Shown piece after piece: positions 27,401 through 36,119 of a stretch of 64,000 bases of DNA. The stretch is from contig JAFQUJ010000006.1 of assembly GCA_017408585.1 (NCBI GenBank), positions 18,696 through 82,695 on the forward strand, in the 5' to 3' direction. The stretch comes from Clostridia bacterium. GTDB lineage: Bacteria; Bacillota; Clostridia; Oscillospirales; CAG-272. The number at the start of each line of letters is the position of its first letter. Position 1 is the stretch's first letter. The notes under the pieces are model-generated. The model saw only the letters and a program-made list of their open reading frames with translations. It had not been told where the DNA came from and made no database searches. Position numbers and translations under genes: made by a program.

Positions 27401-28040
27401 GCGTTGCACAGTATGCCGTGCAATTTGTGAAACAGAAGCAATCGACGCACTCGGCCACGAATTTGATATCAATAACGGAGCATTTGTAAGCGAAATTAAA
27501 TACGCAGAGGGCTTTAATAAGACCGGAACAACAAAGACAACCTGTGCTCGTTGCGAGGAAACACAGGATGGCGAATGCGCTCCAATATTTACCGCAAAGG
27601 GCTATTCTGTAAATAATGCTGGTAACAGCCTAAATGGTGGCTATACCGTAGATATTGAACTTCTCAAGGCATATATAGGTGTAAGTGGAAGCATTGAGTT
27701 TGGTATCGTAATTGCAAACGCAAATACCTTTAATGGAAGCTTCTTTGACGGAAAAGTGGTCAACAATGAAAAAGCACTTCAGGTAAGCATATCACCTGAA
27801 TATTCAAACTTTGATTGCTCAATTGACTTTGGCACAACATCAAATAGCACTCTTGAGCTTATCATTTGCGCATATGTAATTGACGAGAACGGAAATGCAA
27901 GCTTCATTCAGGCAGAGAATGATTATGCTCTTGAAGTAACTGTTGGCTCACAGCTGTTTACTAAGGTAACTCTTGACCTTGTTGCAACAAATGTTGTCGA
28001 GCAACCGGATGCAATCCTTCCTACAAATGACGAGGAATAA
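24411..28040 (+). CDS. giant secreted Cys-repeat/LRR protein, paralogue B
   Basis: 1209-residue exported paralogue of the protein at 15423, with the same order of parts: signal peptide ending ASA near residue 26, an InlB-type repeat (YGWFTSDGTFYKPG), beta-helix-like region, a Cys-pair repeat ending ALGH, BspA-like leucine-rich region, then repeated C-x(7-11)-C-x2-C units and the shared 199-residue C-terminal domain (1011-1209). The middle is clearly diverged from paralogue A. The first 1200 bases use more G and C at third positions (ACG, CGT, GGC) than the rest, a sign of different ancestry for that segment. No wall or membrane anchor is seen. Confidence 0.8.
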   Translation: MKRAIKLSIVFVMSLILCMIFAVIASAETYTVKYCQVNGTSKATATTDENGKITLRDTSVTTTDGKVFYGWFTSDGTFYKPGEEVTFTENTNLKEAYAYVIKSVEDLQKYVKSAYRNSLVRLDVDLEINSSTGLPGWEANNGTTCIYFDLNGHTITAKGTGDLFSATRMYMQFFNFDSENEGKIIANELKSTDGIYSYGKHGSGDSQSYGIVVGKNVRIETTGSLFKIPNDYCTTGSGAGFTCPNVKIWGTVVAHSLVNCNTKRTMLSNVDIYSGADVTLTGDSWWINPRTDYTTSFADFMIEPGAKFTTTNDNFNWLPSNSYLKYVEYDVKGGTFNAKLPDEFLKDGYESVYNAETGYYTVEYVACTVEGSNGVHNYVKAEYCDGLVPTCTEDGLAYFRCGCGSYYVDNVDALGHDYSIIEIVTPATLSTTGTKKYTCANCGDTYTQDYVADATDALATIVVKDENGEEKIVSVPFNSLFIITANSDGSVTLNGIADTIVVSETESYTKNDIVKLEIFGVTIIATGAIKDMSALTEVVIADGTKITFETASFDTCASLEKLVLGNGTIATFKQFTVKSSVTNTADNAGNTVTTPTCPNFAIIDARGADVTFENLAFRFNGAIKHVLMSEGNTYYFGRFAFHRSALEEVILPDNSTVTLSIKSFAETKTLKYVYVGANCLTNRSNGKIALGDDSSNTSVFGGNAVLSKVVLMDVEYIGKWTLSVKTSGDYAAKNDLYIYSHADSLTFNTSDCSINDRNAYNVFIYANGVANTPKNCHYVIYAGIPHKYVAEDSQPTCTLPGVAGYTIDCPCGVIENGEYTVTAYSSYTGDTTGGTITITGEIIPANGHEFDPANGATLISQTEAKCGEKSVATYKCANCDETTSVEVGEAKEHTAGATTTVPPTCTVDGLSQITCSLCNQVMSAEVISATGHTATGEWVVIENGTCTVGQTRVQYCKNDGCDAVVLSETDEPVGHTSNGEWIYEVTPDCLNGGVKYQRCTVCRAICETEAIDALGHEFDINNGAFVSEIKYAEGFNKTGTTKTTCARCEETQDGECAPIFTAKGYSVNNAGNSLNGGYTVDIELLKAYIGVSGSIEFGIVIANANTFNGSFFDGKVVNNEKALQVSISPEYSNFDCSIDFGTTSNSTLELIICAYVIDENGNASFIQAENDYALEVTVGSQLFTKVTLDLVATNVVEQPDAILPTNDEE
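27440..28039 (+). repeat. 600-bp direct repeat, copy 2
   Basis: Ungapped match to 18419-19018, offset 9021 bases, encoding the common C-terminal domain. Recombination between the copies would excise the lysR-nadK-nfnAB and sirtuin block and fuse the two surface genes. Confidence 0.93.
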
Positions 28041-28049
28041 TTAAAATGA

Positions 28050-28086
28050 AAAAAGAACAGGATTTCAAAATCCTGTTCTTTTTATA
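28050..28086 (+). terminator. terminator shared by paralogue B and the thrH-like gene
   Basis: Stem AAGAACAGGATTT/AATCCTGTTCTT with A-rich and T-rich flanks, so it can work for both converging genes. Confidence 0.88.
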
Positions 28087-28096
28087 TTTAACTATA

Positions 28097-28705
28097 TTAA
28101 AGAGCCTTTTTAATTGCATCAAGCAAATCGTCAAATTCGTCAAATGCGGGAAGGCTTGGATAGTCAGCCTTGATTTTGTCTGTGCTTCTAAATAGGAAGC
28201 CTGCCTTAGAATTGAGTATCATACCAAGATCGTTATAGCTATCACCGCTTGCAATAGTTTCAAAGCCAACGCTTTGAAGTGCCTTGACAGTTGAAAGCTT
28301 TGAGTTTTCAATTCTCATTTTAAAGCCTGTAATCTCTCCATCTTCGGCAACCTCAAGAGTGTTACAGAAAATGGTAGGCATACCAAGCTTTTTCATAAGA
28401 GGAGCAGCAAATTGTGTAAATGTGTCACTAATAATAATAACCTGTGTCATAGAACGAAGCTCGTCAAGAAACGCCTTAGCGCCCTCAAGAGGCTCAATTG
28501 TAGCGATAGTGTCTTGAATTTCCTTAAGGCCAAGACCGTGTTCCTTTAAAATGCCGATTCGATATTTCATAAGCTTGTCATAATCGGGCTCATCACGAGT
28601 TGTTCTGCGAAGCTCGGGAATACCGGTAGCCTCGGCAAACGCAATCCAAATTTCAGGCACTAAAACGCCTTCAAGATCAAGACAAACAATGTTCATATTA
28701 CTCAT
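28097..28705 (-). CDS. HAD phosphatase, ThrH-like phosphoserine/homoserine enzyme
   Basis: 202-residue HAD-family phosphatase. It matches ThrH of Pseudomonas, a phosphoserine phosphatase that also transfers phosphate to homoserine. Motif I is CLDLEGVLVPEIW, motif II is IIISDTF, and motif III/IV is ASGDSYNDLGM. The ATG at 28705 has an AAGGAG site eight bases before it. It is monocistronic, with its own consensus promoter diverging from the HtrA-like gene. The role in serine or threonine synthesis is inferred from the family. Confidence 0.85.
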   Translation of the reverse strand: MSNMNIVCLDLEGVLVPEIWIAFAEATGIPELRRTTRDEPDYDKLMKYRIGILKEHGLGLKEIQDTIATIEPLEGAKAFLDELRSMTQVIIISDTFTQFAAPLMKKLGMPTIFCNTLEVAEDGEITGFKMRIENSKLSTVKALQSVGFETIASGDSYNDLGMILNSKAGFLFRSTDKIKADYPSLPAFDEFDDLLDAIKKAL

Positions 28706-28747
28706 AATTTTAACTCCTTAAAATTGATAAAATTTTCAAACACCAAC

Positions 28748-28776
28748 ATTTTAACACACATTTTTCAGTTTGTCAA
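28748..28776 (-). promoter_or_regulatory. promoter of the thrH-like gene
   Basis: On the minus strand: TTGACA (28771-28776), 17-base spacer, TAAAAT (28748-28753). It stands back to back with the plus-strand promoter at 28785, the -35 boxes being only eight bases apart. Confidence 0.8.
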
Positions 28777-28784
28777 CTTTATAT

Positions 28785-28813
28785 TTGACATTTTATAAAA
28801 TATGTGTTAGAAT
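28785..28813 (+). promoter_or_regulatory. promoter of the HtrA-like lipoprotein
   Basis: TTGACA (28785-28790), 17-base spacer, TAGAAT (28808-28813). Confidence 0.78.
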
Positions 28814-28856
28814 GTATATATACTATTTCAAAAAAATAATTTTAAACGGAGAAAAT

Positions 28857-30698
28857 ATGAAAATTAAAGCGTTAATTTTATCAATTTTGCTCGTTTTGTG
28901 TATAGGCCTTGTTGCGTGCGACGAGGAGGCTATCCCCTCACAGAGCTCAAGCGAGAACGAGCATACACACAGCTATGCTAAAACGGTTGTACCCCCTACC
29001 TGTACCGAGCAGGGCTATACCATCATGAAATGTGATTGCGGTAGCGAGGGAAAAAGCGAATATGTTGACCCCCTAGGACACACTCTAGGCGAATGGAAAA
29101 CAATATCGACCGCATCCTGCACCGAGGACGGCAGAAAAGAGCAATATTGCACCGTCTGCGAGGAGCTTGTAAATTACGAAACCACAAGCAAGCTAAACCA
29201 CTATTACACAACCAAAACAGTAGCTCCAAGCTGTGAGGCGCAGGGCTATAATGAAAATGTTTGTAAAACCTGTGGCTACACCTACAACAATGGCTTTGTT
29301 CCTAAAACAGATTGCGTTGCGGGCGACCCTGTGGTTGTTTTGTCATCTACCTGTAAAAATACAGGCAAGCAAAAATACTATTGTAAAAGCTGTAATAAAG
29401 AGCTAAAGGAGGAGTCGCTTTCCGTTATCTCTTGCTCATATATGGCGTATCCAATCGAGAAAACAGATGAAAAAGAGGCACATACCCTCTATGTTTGTAT
29501 ATCGTGTGGTGATTCTTATGAAGGACCATACATTTCAAAGGAAGCGCTAACACAAAAAACCGCTAAGGAAATTTATGCCCAATCTAAGAATGCCCTAGTT
29601 GAAATTCTCACCTATGATAGAAAGGGTGACCCCTTGTCAATCGGTACAGGCTTCTTTATTTCAGCCGATGGCTATATTGCTACAAACTACCATGTTGTAA
29701 GAGGCGCTCACTCTGCCTCAATTGTAAAATATGCCGGTGGAAGCACTATAACAAGCATAAAGATCGTAGCATATAGCATCGAAGAGGATGTAGCAATACT
29801 GAAAATAGATGCCTCAAATCAAACCTATCTTGAATTCGCAACTAAGGCTCCGGAAACAGGCGATAATATCTACGCTCTCGGTAGCTCTCTCGGACTAACA
29901 GATACCTTTACCTATGGAATGGTATCAAACCCATCAAGATACATAAACGGCAAGAACTGTATCCAATTTACAGCCCCAATCTCAAGTGGAAATAGTGGTG
30001 GACCTCTAATTGATAACACAGGTAAGGTTGTTGGAATTGTAACTATGACAGTAGAGGATGCCCAAAATATCAATTTTGCAATAAAGGCATCAACTGTAAC
30101 GGGCGTGTATGAAAACAAGCTTCAAACACCGCTTGATTTTTCCGGACTATATCAAGAAACTCTCTCTGATAGCGCGTGCGTTGTTTGGAAGTATCACATA
30201 ATGAATAACTATACCGAGAAGGATGATTATACCTATTATATTTATTCATACGAGCCACAAACTCAAACCAGCCTTGCAAGAGAATACTATTTTATCTATG
30301 ATTCTCTCGACGATAAGCTCTATCTCCAAATTGATATTGTCGCATCACTAACAGGAATGAACAGACTTTCCATCACAGTTGAGCTAGACGAAACACACGA
30401 TGGCAAATACGCTATTAGTATGTATGACTATGAATATTCACAAGCGACAATCATAGGCTATGTAAACCATTCAATCGTTCCAAAGATGATGGCAAGCTAT
30501 GATGACCAAACCTTTAACAAGCTATTCTCGAATATCGAGATAAAATATCTTGAAACTGATACTAACAATCAGCCATCAAAGATGAAGCTTTTGTTATATC
30601 AATCATATCTTAGCTTGATTTCTAAGTTTTCAAACATTCTTTTGGCATCTGGCACAACCTTGAGTCTTGATACCTTCAATATCAAGCTTCCATCATAA
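28857..30698 (+). CDS. HtrA-like serine protease lipoprotein with Cys repeats
   Basis: 613-residue surface protease. The ATG at 28857, after a CGGAG site, gives a lipoprotein signal with lipobox LVAC near residue 21; upstream in-frame codons would bury this signal. Residues 35-215 hold four Cys-pair repeats of the type found in the two giant proteins (for example CTEQGYTIMKCDCG and DPLGH). The trypsin-like domain follows, with catalytic His about 279 (NYHVV), Asp about 311 (EEDVAIL) and Ser about 380 (SGNSGGPL). No PDZ domain is seen. The last 200 residues are an unrecognised Tyr-rich domain. The shared repeats suggest that it acts with, or on, the giant proteins. Confidence 0.88.
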   Translation: MKIKALILSILLVLCIGLVACDEEAIPSQSSSENEHTHSYAKTVVPPTCTEQGYTIMKCDCGSEGKSEYVDPLGHTLGEWKTISTASCTEDGRKEQYCTVCEELVNYETTSKLNHYYTTKTVAPSCEAQGYNENVCKTCGYTYNNGFVPKTDCVAGDPVVVLSSTCKNTGKQKYYCKSCNKELKEESLSVISCSYMAYPIEKTDEKEAHTLYVCISCGDSYEGPYISKEALTQKTAKEIYAQSKNALVEILTYDRKGDPLSIGTGFFISADGYIATNYHVVRGAHSASIVKYAGGSTITSIKIVAYSIEEDVAILKIDASNQTYLEFATKAPETGDNIYALGSSLGLTDTFTYGMVSNPSRYINGKNCIQFTAPISSGNSGGPLIDNTGKVVGIVTMTVEDAQNINFAIKASTVTGVYENKLQTPLDFSGLYQETLSDSACVVWKYHIMNNYTEKDDYTYYIYSYEPQTQTSLAREYYFIYDSLDDKLYLQIDIVASLTGMNRLSITVELDETHDGKYAISMYDYEYSQATIIGYVNHSIVPKMMASYDDQTFNKLFSNIEIKYLETDTNNQPSKMKLLLYQSYLSLISKFSNILLASGTTLSLDTFNIKLPS

Positions 30699-30725
30699 AA
30701 AAGTCAGATATGTGTCTGTAATTTA

Positions 30726-30760
30726 ACAAAAATGCGTCCTTTCAGGGCGCATTTTCCTTT
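30726..30760 (+). terminator. terminator after HtrA-like gene
   Basis: Stem AAAATGCGTCC/GGGCGCATTTT (one G-U) with a five-base loop and T-rich end. Confidence 0.82.
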
Positions 30761-30836
30761 TGTGGCGATTTTTGAGCAATTTTGAATAAAATAATGCCTG
30801 TGCGAGAAAAATTATTAAAAATATTTATTTATAATA

Positions 30837-30865
30837 TTGAAAAAAGCTCAAAAAGGTGATATACT
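30837..30865 (+). promoter_or_regulatory. promoter of the 30.9-39.5 kb operon
   Basis: TTGAAA (30837-30842), 17-base spacer, TATACT (30860-30865). No terminator is seen before 39540, so it may drive eight genes. Confidence 0.72.
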
Positions 30866-30909
30866 TTATCTTGGTATGGTATGAAAACGATAAAAAAGGA
30901 GGATTTGCT

Positions 30910-32031
30910 ATGAAAATAGGACTTTTAGGCTTTGGCTCAATGGGCAGAACACACGCATATTGTGTTAGCGTAATGCCATATTTTTTCTCTGAGCATCCTA
31001 ACGCCAAAATATATGGCGTTTGCACAAGAAATATAGAAAACGCCAAAAGCGCATGCGAAAAATTCGACCTTGGTTTTTATACCGATAATGAGGACGATAT
31101 AATTTACAACCCCGAAATTGACGCAGTTGATATTTGCACTCCTAATATCTACCATTACGAGAGCGCTAAAAAGGCAATTCTCGCAGGCAAAAGCGTCTAT
31201 TGTGAAAAGCCTCTTTGCGTAACCTATGCACAGGCAAGGGAGCTATCTGAGCTTGCTAAAAAAATGGGAGTCAAGGCGCAAATCGTTTTCAATAATAGAT
31301 TTTTGAGTGCTGTCATTCGTGCAAAGCAAATAATTGATAGCGGTGCTCTTGGCAGAATTTTGTCCTTCGACGCAAAATATCTGCATTCAAGCGCAACTAA
31401 TGTAAATAAAAATGCAGGCTGGAAGCAAAATAGCGACATCTGTGGCGGAGGCGTTCTTTTTGACCTTGGCTCACATGTTATCGACCTAATATATTATCTC
31501 TGTGGCGAATTTTCAAGCGTCTATGGCAAAGCACAAATCGCATATCCTACCCGTCGTGGAATGAATGGCGAGAAATGGCAAACCAATGGCGATGAGGCGT
31601 TTTATATGCTCTCAACGCTTAAATGTGGCGCTTATGGCACAATAGAGGTAAGCAAAATCGCAGTAGGCTCAAATGATGACCTTTCATTCGAGATAAGAGG
31701 CGAAAACGGTAGCCTTAGATTTAGCTTAATGGATTTAAACTATCTTGAATATTATTCATGCGCAACGCCTGAGGGCGCATACGGAGCAGAGCGTGGCTAT
31801 ACAAAAATAGAATGCGTAAATAGATATGAAGCCCCCGCCGGCATCTTCCCGGGTATAAAAGCCCCAATAGGCTGGCTAAGAGGACATATTGGTAGTATGC
31901 ACGCCTTTTGCGATGCGGTAGAAAATAATAAAAGCACATGCCCATCATTCGAGGATGGCGCATATGTGCAAAGAGTGCTTGACTGTGCATATCTTTCAAG
32001 CAGGGAGAATAGGGAAATTATCATAGAGTAA
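30910..32031 (+). CDS. Gfo/Idh/MocA-family oxidoreductase
   Basis: 373-residue NAD(P)-dependent dehydrogenase of the sugar/inositol dehydrogenase family. The N-terminal Rossmann fold has GLLGFGSMGRTHAY, then VDICTPNIYH and the catalytic-region lysine in VYCEKPLC. The GGGVLFDLGSHVIDL segment carries the conserved active-site aspartate and histidine. The start at 30910 is set by an AAAGGAGG site. Its substrate cannot be named. It opens a long operon followed after 16 bases by coaE. Confidence 0.9.
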   Translation: MKIGLLGFGSMGRTHAYCVSVMPYFFSEHPNAKIYGVCTRNIENAKSACEKFDLGFYTDNEDDIIYNPEIDAVDICTPNIYHYESAKKAILAGKSVYCEKPLCVTYAQARELSELAKKMGVKAQIVFNNRFLSAVIRAKQIIDSGALGRILSFDAKYLHSSATNVNKNAGWKQNSDICGGGVLFDLGSHVIDLIYYLCGEFSSVYGKAQIAYPTRRGMNGEKWQTNGDEAFYMLSTLKCGAYGTIEVSKIAVGSNDDLSFEIRGENGSLRFSLMDLNYLEYYSCATPEGAYGAERGYTKIECVNRYEAPAGIFPGIKAPIGWLRGHIGSMHAFCDAVENNKSTCPSFEDGAYVQRVLDCAYLSSRENREIIIE

Positions 32032-32047
32032 ACCTTGGAGGTAAGTT

Positions 32048-32656
32048 ATGATAACGATAGGACTCTGTGGCTCGACAGGAGCAGGAAAGGGCTATGTGTG
32101 CTCACGCCTTGCCGAATATGGCATACCATTCATAGACACAGACCGTCTTTACGCAACAAAAACAGTTGCCATAGGCTCACCATGCCTTGATGAGCTGTGT
32201 ATGTTTTTTGGCAAGGAAATATTAAATGGAGATGGCACATTAAACAAGAGCGTTCTCTCAAAGAAGGTATTTGAGGGTGCAAACGCCTCTCAGCATTTAA
32301 AGGTGCTTAATACCATTACGCATAAGTATATAAAAGAAGATGTTTTAGAAATACTTGCCGAAAATAAGAAAAACGGAGCTAGGGCAACCGTAATTGACGC
32401 TCCCGTTTTGTTCGAGAGTGGCTTTGACAGTATCTGCGATTGCACAATTTGCGTCACCGCTCCTATAAAAGAAAAGCTGGAACGAATTATAAAGCGAGAC
32501 AATATTACAATGGAGAAGGCACAGGCAAGGCTTCAAAGTCAGCTCCCTGATGAAAGATTAAGAGAGCTTTGCGATTACGAAATCGTAAACGATAATGAGC
32601 ACAGCCTCGACTCTCAAATTTTAGAAATAGTTAAAAAATTAAACCTTGATAGATAG
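32048..32656 (+). CDS. coaE: dephospho-CoA kinase
   Basis: Last enzyme of coenzyme A synthesis: it phosphorylates the 3'-hydroxyl of dephospho-CoA. The 202 residues show the P-loop GLCGSTGAGKGYVC, FIDTDRLYA, the lid region and VIDAPVLFESGFD. An Ala-to-Gly type change in the P-loop is within family variation. A GGAGG site precedes the ATG. Confidence 0.94.
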   Translation: MITIGLCGSTGAGKGYVCSRLAEYGIPFIDTDRLYATKTVAIGSPCLDELCMFFGKEILNGDGTLNKSVLSKKVFEGANASQHLKVLNTITHKYIKEDVLEILAENKKNGARATVIDAPVLFESGFDSICDCTICVTAPIKEKLERIIKRDNITMEKAQARLQSQLPDERLRELCDYEIVNDNEHSLDSQILEIVKKLNLDR

Positions 32657-32665
32657 GAGAAAAGT

Positions 32666-34063
32666 ATGGAAGAAATCGAAAAGAGCACAGAGGAGCTCTT
32701 AAAGGAAAAGCTCTTCTACAAAAAGAAAAACGCCTTTACAAGCGACGAGGAAAATTACAAGGAGCTTGTCAGGGCCTATGCTGAGGGCTATAAGACCTTC
32801 TTGGACCGTTCTAAAACAGAGCGTGAGGCAGTAGTCGAGGCAATACGCATGGCAAAGGAAAACGGCTTTGTCGAGTATAAGCTGGGCGAAAAAATCACTC
32901 GTGGCGGAAAATACTATTTTAATAATCGTGGCAAGAGCTTGTACCTCTTTGTAGCAGGAACAGAGCCACTTGAAAACGGAATTAGAATTTGTGCATCTCA
33001 TATCGACTCTCCAAGACTTGATATGAAACAGCATCCGCTTTACGAAAGTGAAAAAATGGCATATTTGAAAACTCACTATTATGGTGGAATTAGAAAATAC
33101 CAATGGGTAACCATTCCACTGGCACTTCACGGAGTAGTTACTAAGGCAGATGGCGAAACCGTCAATGTCGTAATCGGTGAGGACGAGGGCGATCCCGTAT
33201 TCTGCATAACCGACCTTCTCCCGCATTTAGCGCAGGATCAATCAACAAAGCCTCTTTCAAAGGCATTTTCGGGAGAGGGACTTAACCTTCTTATAGGAAG
33301 CGAGCCCTTTGGAGAGTGCGACGAGGCAATCAAGCTAAATATGCTAAAAATTCTCAACGAAAAGTACGGAATTATTGAGGCAGACTTTATGAGCGCAGAG
33401 CTAGTTGCAGTTCCCGCAATGAGAGCAAGAGATCTAGGACTAGACAGATCCTTTGTCGCAGGCTATGGTCACGACGATAGAGTTTGCTCCTATCCTGCAA
33501 TCACAGCGATTCTTGAAAACAAGAATAGTGAGCATACAATCATGTGCGTGCTTGCCGACAAGGAGGAAATCGGTAGCGAGGGCGTTAGTGGAATGCAATG
33601 TGACCTCATAATCGATTTGATGGAGGAAATTTGTAAGTGTCTTGGTGGCAACTTCAATGTTGTTAAGGCAAATTCAATGTGCCTAAGCGCCGATGTAAAT
33701 GCAGGCTATGACCCACTTTATTCTGAGGTGTTTGAAAAGCGCAATAGCGCTCTTATGAATTGTGGTGTGGTAATGTCAAAATATACAGGCGCAAGAGGCA
33801 AGAGCTCTACAAGCGACGCAAGTGCTGAATATGTTGGCAAAATCAGAAAAATCTTTGACGATAATGGTGTGATTTGGCAAACCGCAGAGCTAGGAAAGGT
33901 TGATGTAGGTGGTGGCGGAACTGTCGCTATGTATATCGCAAATCATAACATCGACACAGTCGATATCGGCGTTCCCGTTCTTTCAATGCACGCTCCTATG
34001 GAAGTAATTGCAAAGAACGATTTATACGAGGCTCATAAGGCATTTAGTGCTTTTTGTAAATAA
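32666..34063 (+). CDS. M18-family aminopeptidase
   Basis: 465-residue metallo-aminopeptidase that trims N-terminal, often acidic, residues from peptides in the cytoplasm. The two-zinc site is visible as ASHIDSPRLDMK, GYGHDDRVC, DKEEIGSEG, ADVNAGYDP and, near the end, SMHAPMEV. Length agrees with the family (aspartyl aminopeptidase, DAP2-type). It begins nine bases after coaE with an AGGAGA site. Confidence 0.93.
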   Translation: MEEIEKSTEELLKEKLFYKKKNAFTSDEENYKELVRAYAEGYKTFLDRSKTEREAVVEAIRMAKENGFVEYKLGEKITRGGKYYFNNRGKSLYLFVAGTEPLENGIRICASHIDSPRLDMKQHPLYESEKMAYLKTHYYGGIRKYQWVTIPLALHGVVTKADGETVNVVIGEDEGDPVFCITDLLPHLAQDQSTKPLSKAFSGEGLNLLIGSEPFGECDEAIKLNMLKILNEKYGIIEADFMSAELVAVPAMRARDLGLDRSFVAGYGHDDRVCSYPAITAILENKNSEHTIMCVLADKEEIGSEGVSGMQCDLIIDLMEEICKCLGGNFNVVKANSMCLSADVNAGYDPLYSEVFEKRNSALMNCGVVMSKYTGARGKSSTSDASAEYVGKIRKIFDDNGVIWQTAELGKVDVGGGGTVAMYIANHNIDTVDIGVPVLSMHAPMEVIAKNDLYEAHKAFSAFCK

Positions 34064-34093
34064 CTCAAAAACAATTGAAAAGAGGATATAAAA

Positions 34094-35056
34094 ATGGACA
34101 TTTTTCAACAGCTATACAACTATGGTCTTGTACCGGTAATTAAAATCACAGATGTAAAAAACGCAGTTCCACTTGCAAGGGCTCTTGCTGAGGGCGGTCT
34201 TAACTGTGCCGAGATAACCTTTCGTACCTCTTGCGCTAAGGAGGCAATCAAGTCGGTAACAGAGGCACTTCCCGATATGCTGGTAGGTGCAGGAACAGTC
34301 CTAACACCTGAGCAAGCAGACGAGGCATGGGAGGCAGGCGCTAAGTTTATCGTTAGCCCCGGACTAAACCCAAGAGTAGTAAAACATTGTCTTGCAAAGG
34401 GATACCCAATTCTCCCGGGATGCGCAACACCAAGCGAGGTTGAAACAGCAATCGAGCTAGGACTTAAGGCAGTAAAATTCTTTCCGGCTGAGGCAGCAGG
34501 TGGCATTAATATGATTAAGTCCATGTCCGCGCCCTATGGCTCACTCAAATTTATGCCAACAGGTGGAATTAACGAGGATAATATGCTCTCATATCTATCC
34601 TTTAATAAGATTATCGCATGTGGCGGTAGCTTCATGGTTAAGGATAGCTTAATTGAGGCTGGCAAGTTCGACGAAATAACAGCTCTTACAAGAAGCGCTG
34701 TTATGAAGATGCTCGGCTTCAAGCTCGTACATATCGGCATCAACTGTGAAAACAAGGATGAGGCTACAAAGGGCGCAAGACTCATTTCATCTCTCTTTGG
34801 TCTTGATTACAAGGAGGGCAATAGCTCAACCTTTAGTGGAACAGACTTTGAATTTATGCACAAGCCCTTCTATGGTAAAAATGGTCATATCGCAATAGCT
34901 ACCAATTTCCCCGACAGAGCTAAGGCATATCTTGAGAGCCAGGGCGTAAGCTTCATTGAGGAGAGCGCAGGCTATGACGACAAGGGCGCACTCAAGGTAA
35001 TTTATTTGAAGGACGAGATTTGTGGCTTCGCTATTCATCTTGTAAAGAAAAAGTAA
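34094..35056 (+). CDS. eda: KDPG/KHG aldolase fused to a VOC-like domain
   Basis: 320-residue protein. Residues 1-205 form the class I 2-keto-3-deoxy-6-phosphogluconate / 4-hydroxy-2-oxoglutarate aldolase: the conserved Glu in [19 protein letters not shown], the Schiff-base lysine near residue 128 in [11 protein letters not shown], and MPTGGIN. The usual enzyme ends there at about 210 residues. The extra 110 residues (from about 212, [11 protein letters not shown]) look like a glyoxalase/VOC-type beta-alpha-beta domain without a clear metal triad. The fusion may add binding or regulation. No KDPG kinase or dehydratase gene is near. The stop is one base before prfA. Confidence 0.88.
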   Translation: MDIFQQLYNYGLVPVIKITDVKNAVPLARALAEGGLNCAEITFRTSCAKEAIKSVTEALPDMLVGAGTVLTPEQADEAWEAGAKFIVSPGLNPRVVKHCLAKGYPILPGCATPSEVETAIELGLKAVKFFPAEAAGGINMIKSMSAPYGSLKFMPTGGINEDNMLSYLSFNKIIACGGSFMVKDSLIEAGKFDEITALTRSAVMKMLGFKLVHIGINCENKDEATKGARLISSLFGLDYKEGNSSTFSGTDFEFMHKPFYGKNGHIAIATNFPDRAKAYLESQGVSFIEESAGYDDKGALKVIYLKDEICGFAIHLVKKK

Positions 35057-35057
35057 T

Positions 35058-36119
35058 ATGTTTGATAAGCTAAATAACGCAGAGCAAAGATATAATCAAA
35101 TTGAGGAGGATTTGTCAAATCCCGAGATAATCTCAAATCAAGACGCCTTCACCAAGCTTATGAAGGAATATAAATCTCTTGCCCCCGTAATCGAAAAATA
35201 TCGTGAATACAAAAAGGTAAAAAACGATATGGAGGGCGCACGCTCTCTTATGGAGGAGGGTGGAGAGCTATATGATATGGCTCTCGAGGAATATAAGGAG
35301 TGCAAGGAGCGTCTTGAAGTAATTGAGCAGGAGTTGAAAATCCTTTTAATACCCAAAGACCCCAACGACGATAAAAATGTAATCGTCGAAATCAGAGGTG
35401 GCGCAGGTGGTGACGAGGCAGCACTATTTGCATATGTTCTATATAGAATGTATAATATGTATGCCGATTCCGCGGGCTTCAAAACGGAGCTTATGAGCTG
35501 TAACGAAACAGGACTTGGAGGCTTCAAGGAGGTCACATTCATGATAAGCGGAGAGGGCGCATATTCTCGCTTTAAGTTTGAGAGTGGCGTTCATAGAGTT
35601 CAAAGAGTTCCCGAAACTGAAACACAGGGCAGAATTCACACCTCAACCGCAACAGTTGCCGTGCTCCCCGAGGCAGAGGAGGTAGAAATTGAAATTCTAC
35701 CAACAGATGTAATAATCGAAACCTGTAAAAGTAGTGGGGCTGGTGGACAGCATGTAAATAAAACCGAATCGGCAATTCGCTTAATTCACAAGCCAACAGG
35801 AATAGTTGTTGAGTGTCAGGACGAGCGTAGCCAATTCAAAAACAAGGACAAGGCGTTCAAAATCCTTCGTACCAAACTCTATGATATGAAAAGACAGGAG
35901 ATGGACTCCAAAATCGCATCAGAGCGTAAAAATCAGGTTGGTACAGGAGATAGAAGTGAAAGAATAAGAACCTATAACTACCCACAAGGACGAGTAACAG
36001 ACCATAGAATAGGCTACACAATCTATTCTCTTGAGGCGTTCCTGAACGGAGATATAGGAGAAATGCTTGATAAGCTGGCAACAGCTGATGCAGCAGAAAA
36101 GCTAAAGGGCGGAGAATAA
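35058..36119 (+). CDS. prfA: peptide chain release factor 1
   Basis: Releases completed proteins at UAA and UAG codons. The 353 residues carry the universal GGQ loop in [15 protein letters not shown], the [16 protein letters not shown] segment, and the [19 protein letters not shown] region. The ribosome site is weak, since the start is one base after the aldolase stop, so it is probably coupled to upstream translation. The stop overlaps the next start (TAATG). No prmC methylase gene is adjacent, although it often is. Confidence 0.97.
   Translation: MFDKLNNAEQRYNQIEEDLSNPEIISNQDAFTKLMKEYKSLAPVIEKYREYKKVKNDMEGARSLMEEGGELYDMALEEYKECKERLEVIEQELKILLIPKDPNDDKNVIVEIRGGAGGDEAALFAYVLYRMYNMYADSAGFKTELMSCNETGLGGFKEVTFMISGEGAYSRFKFESGVHRVQRVPETETQGRIHTSTATVAVLPEAEEVEIEILPTDVIIETCKSSGAGGQHVNKTESAIRLIHKPTGIVVECQDERSQFKNKDKAFKILRTKLYDMKRQEMDSKIASERKNQVGTGDRSERIRTYNYPQGRVTDHRIGYTIYSLEAFLNGDIGEMLDKLATADAAEKLKGGE

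Noticed and set aside
18424-28517. Long antisense frames inside the giant surface genes
   Set aside because: They are side effects of the repetitive, biased codon use on the coding strand; no ribosome sites or family signatures.
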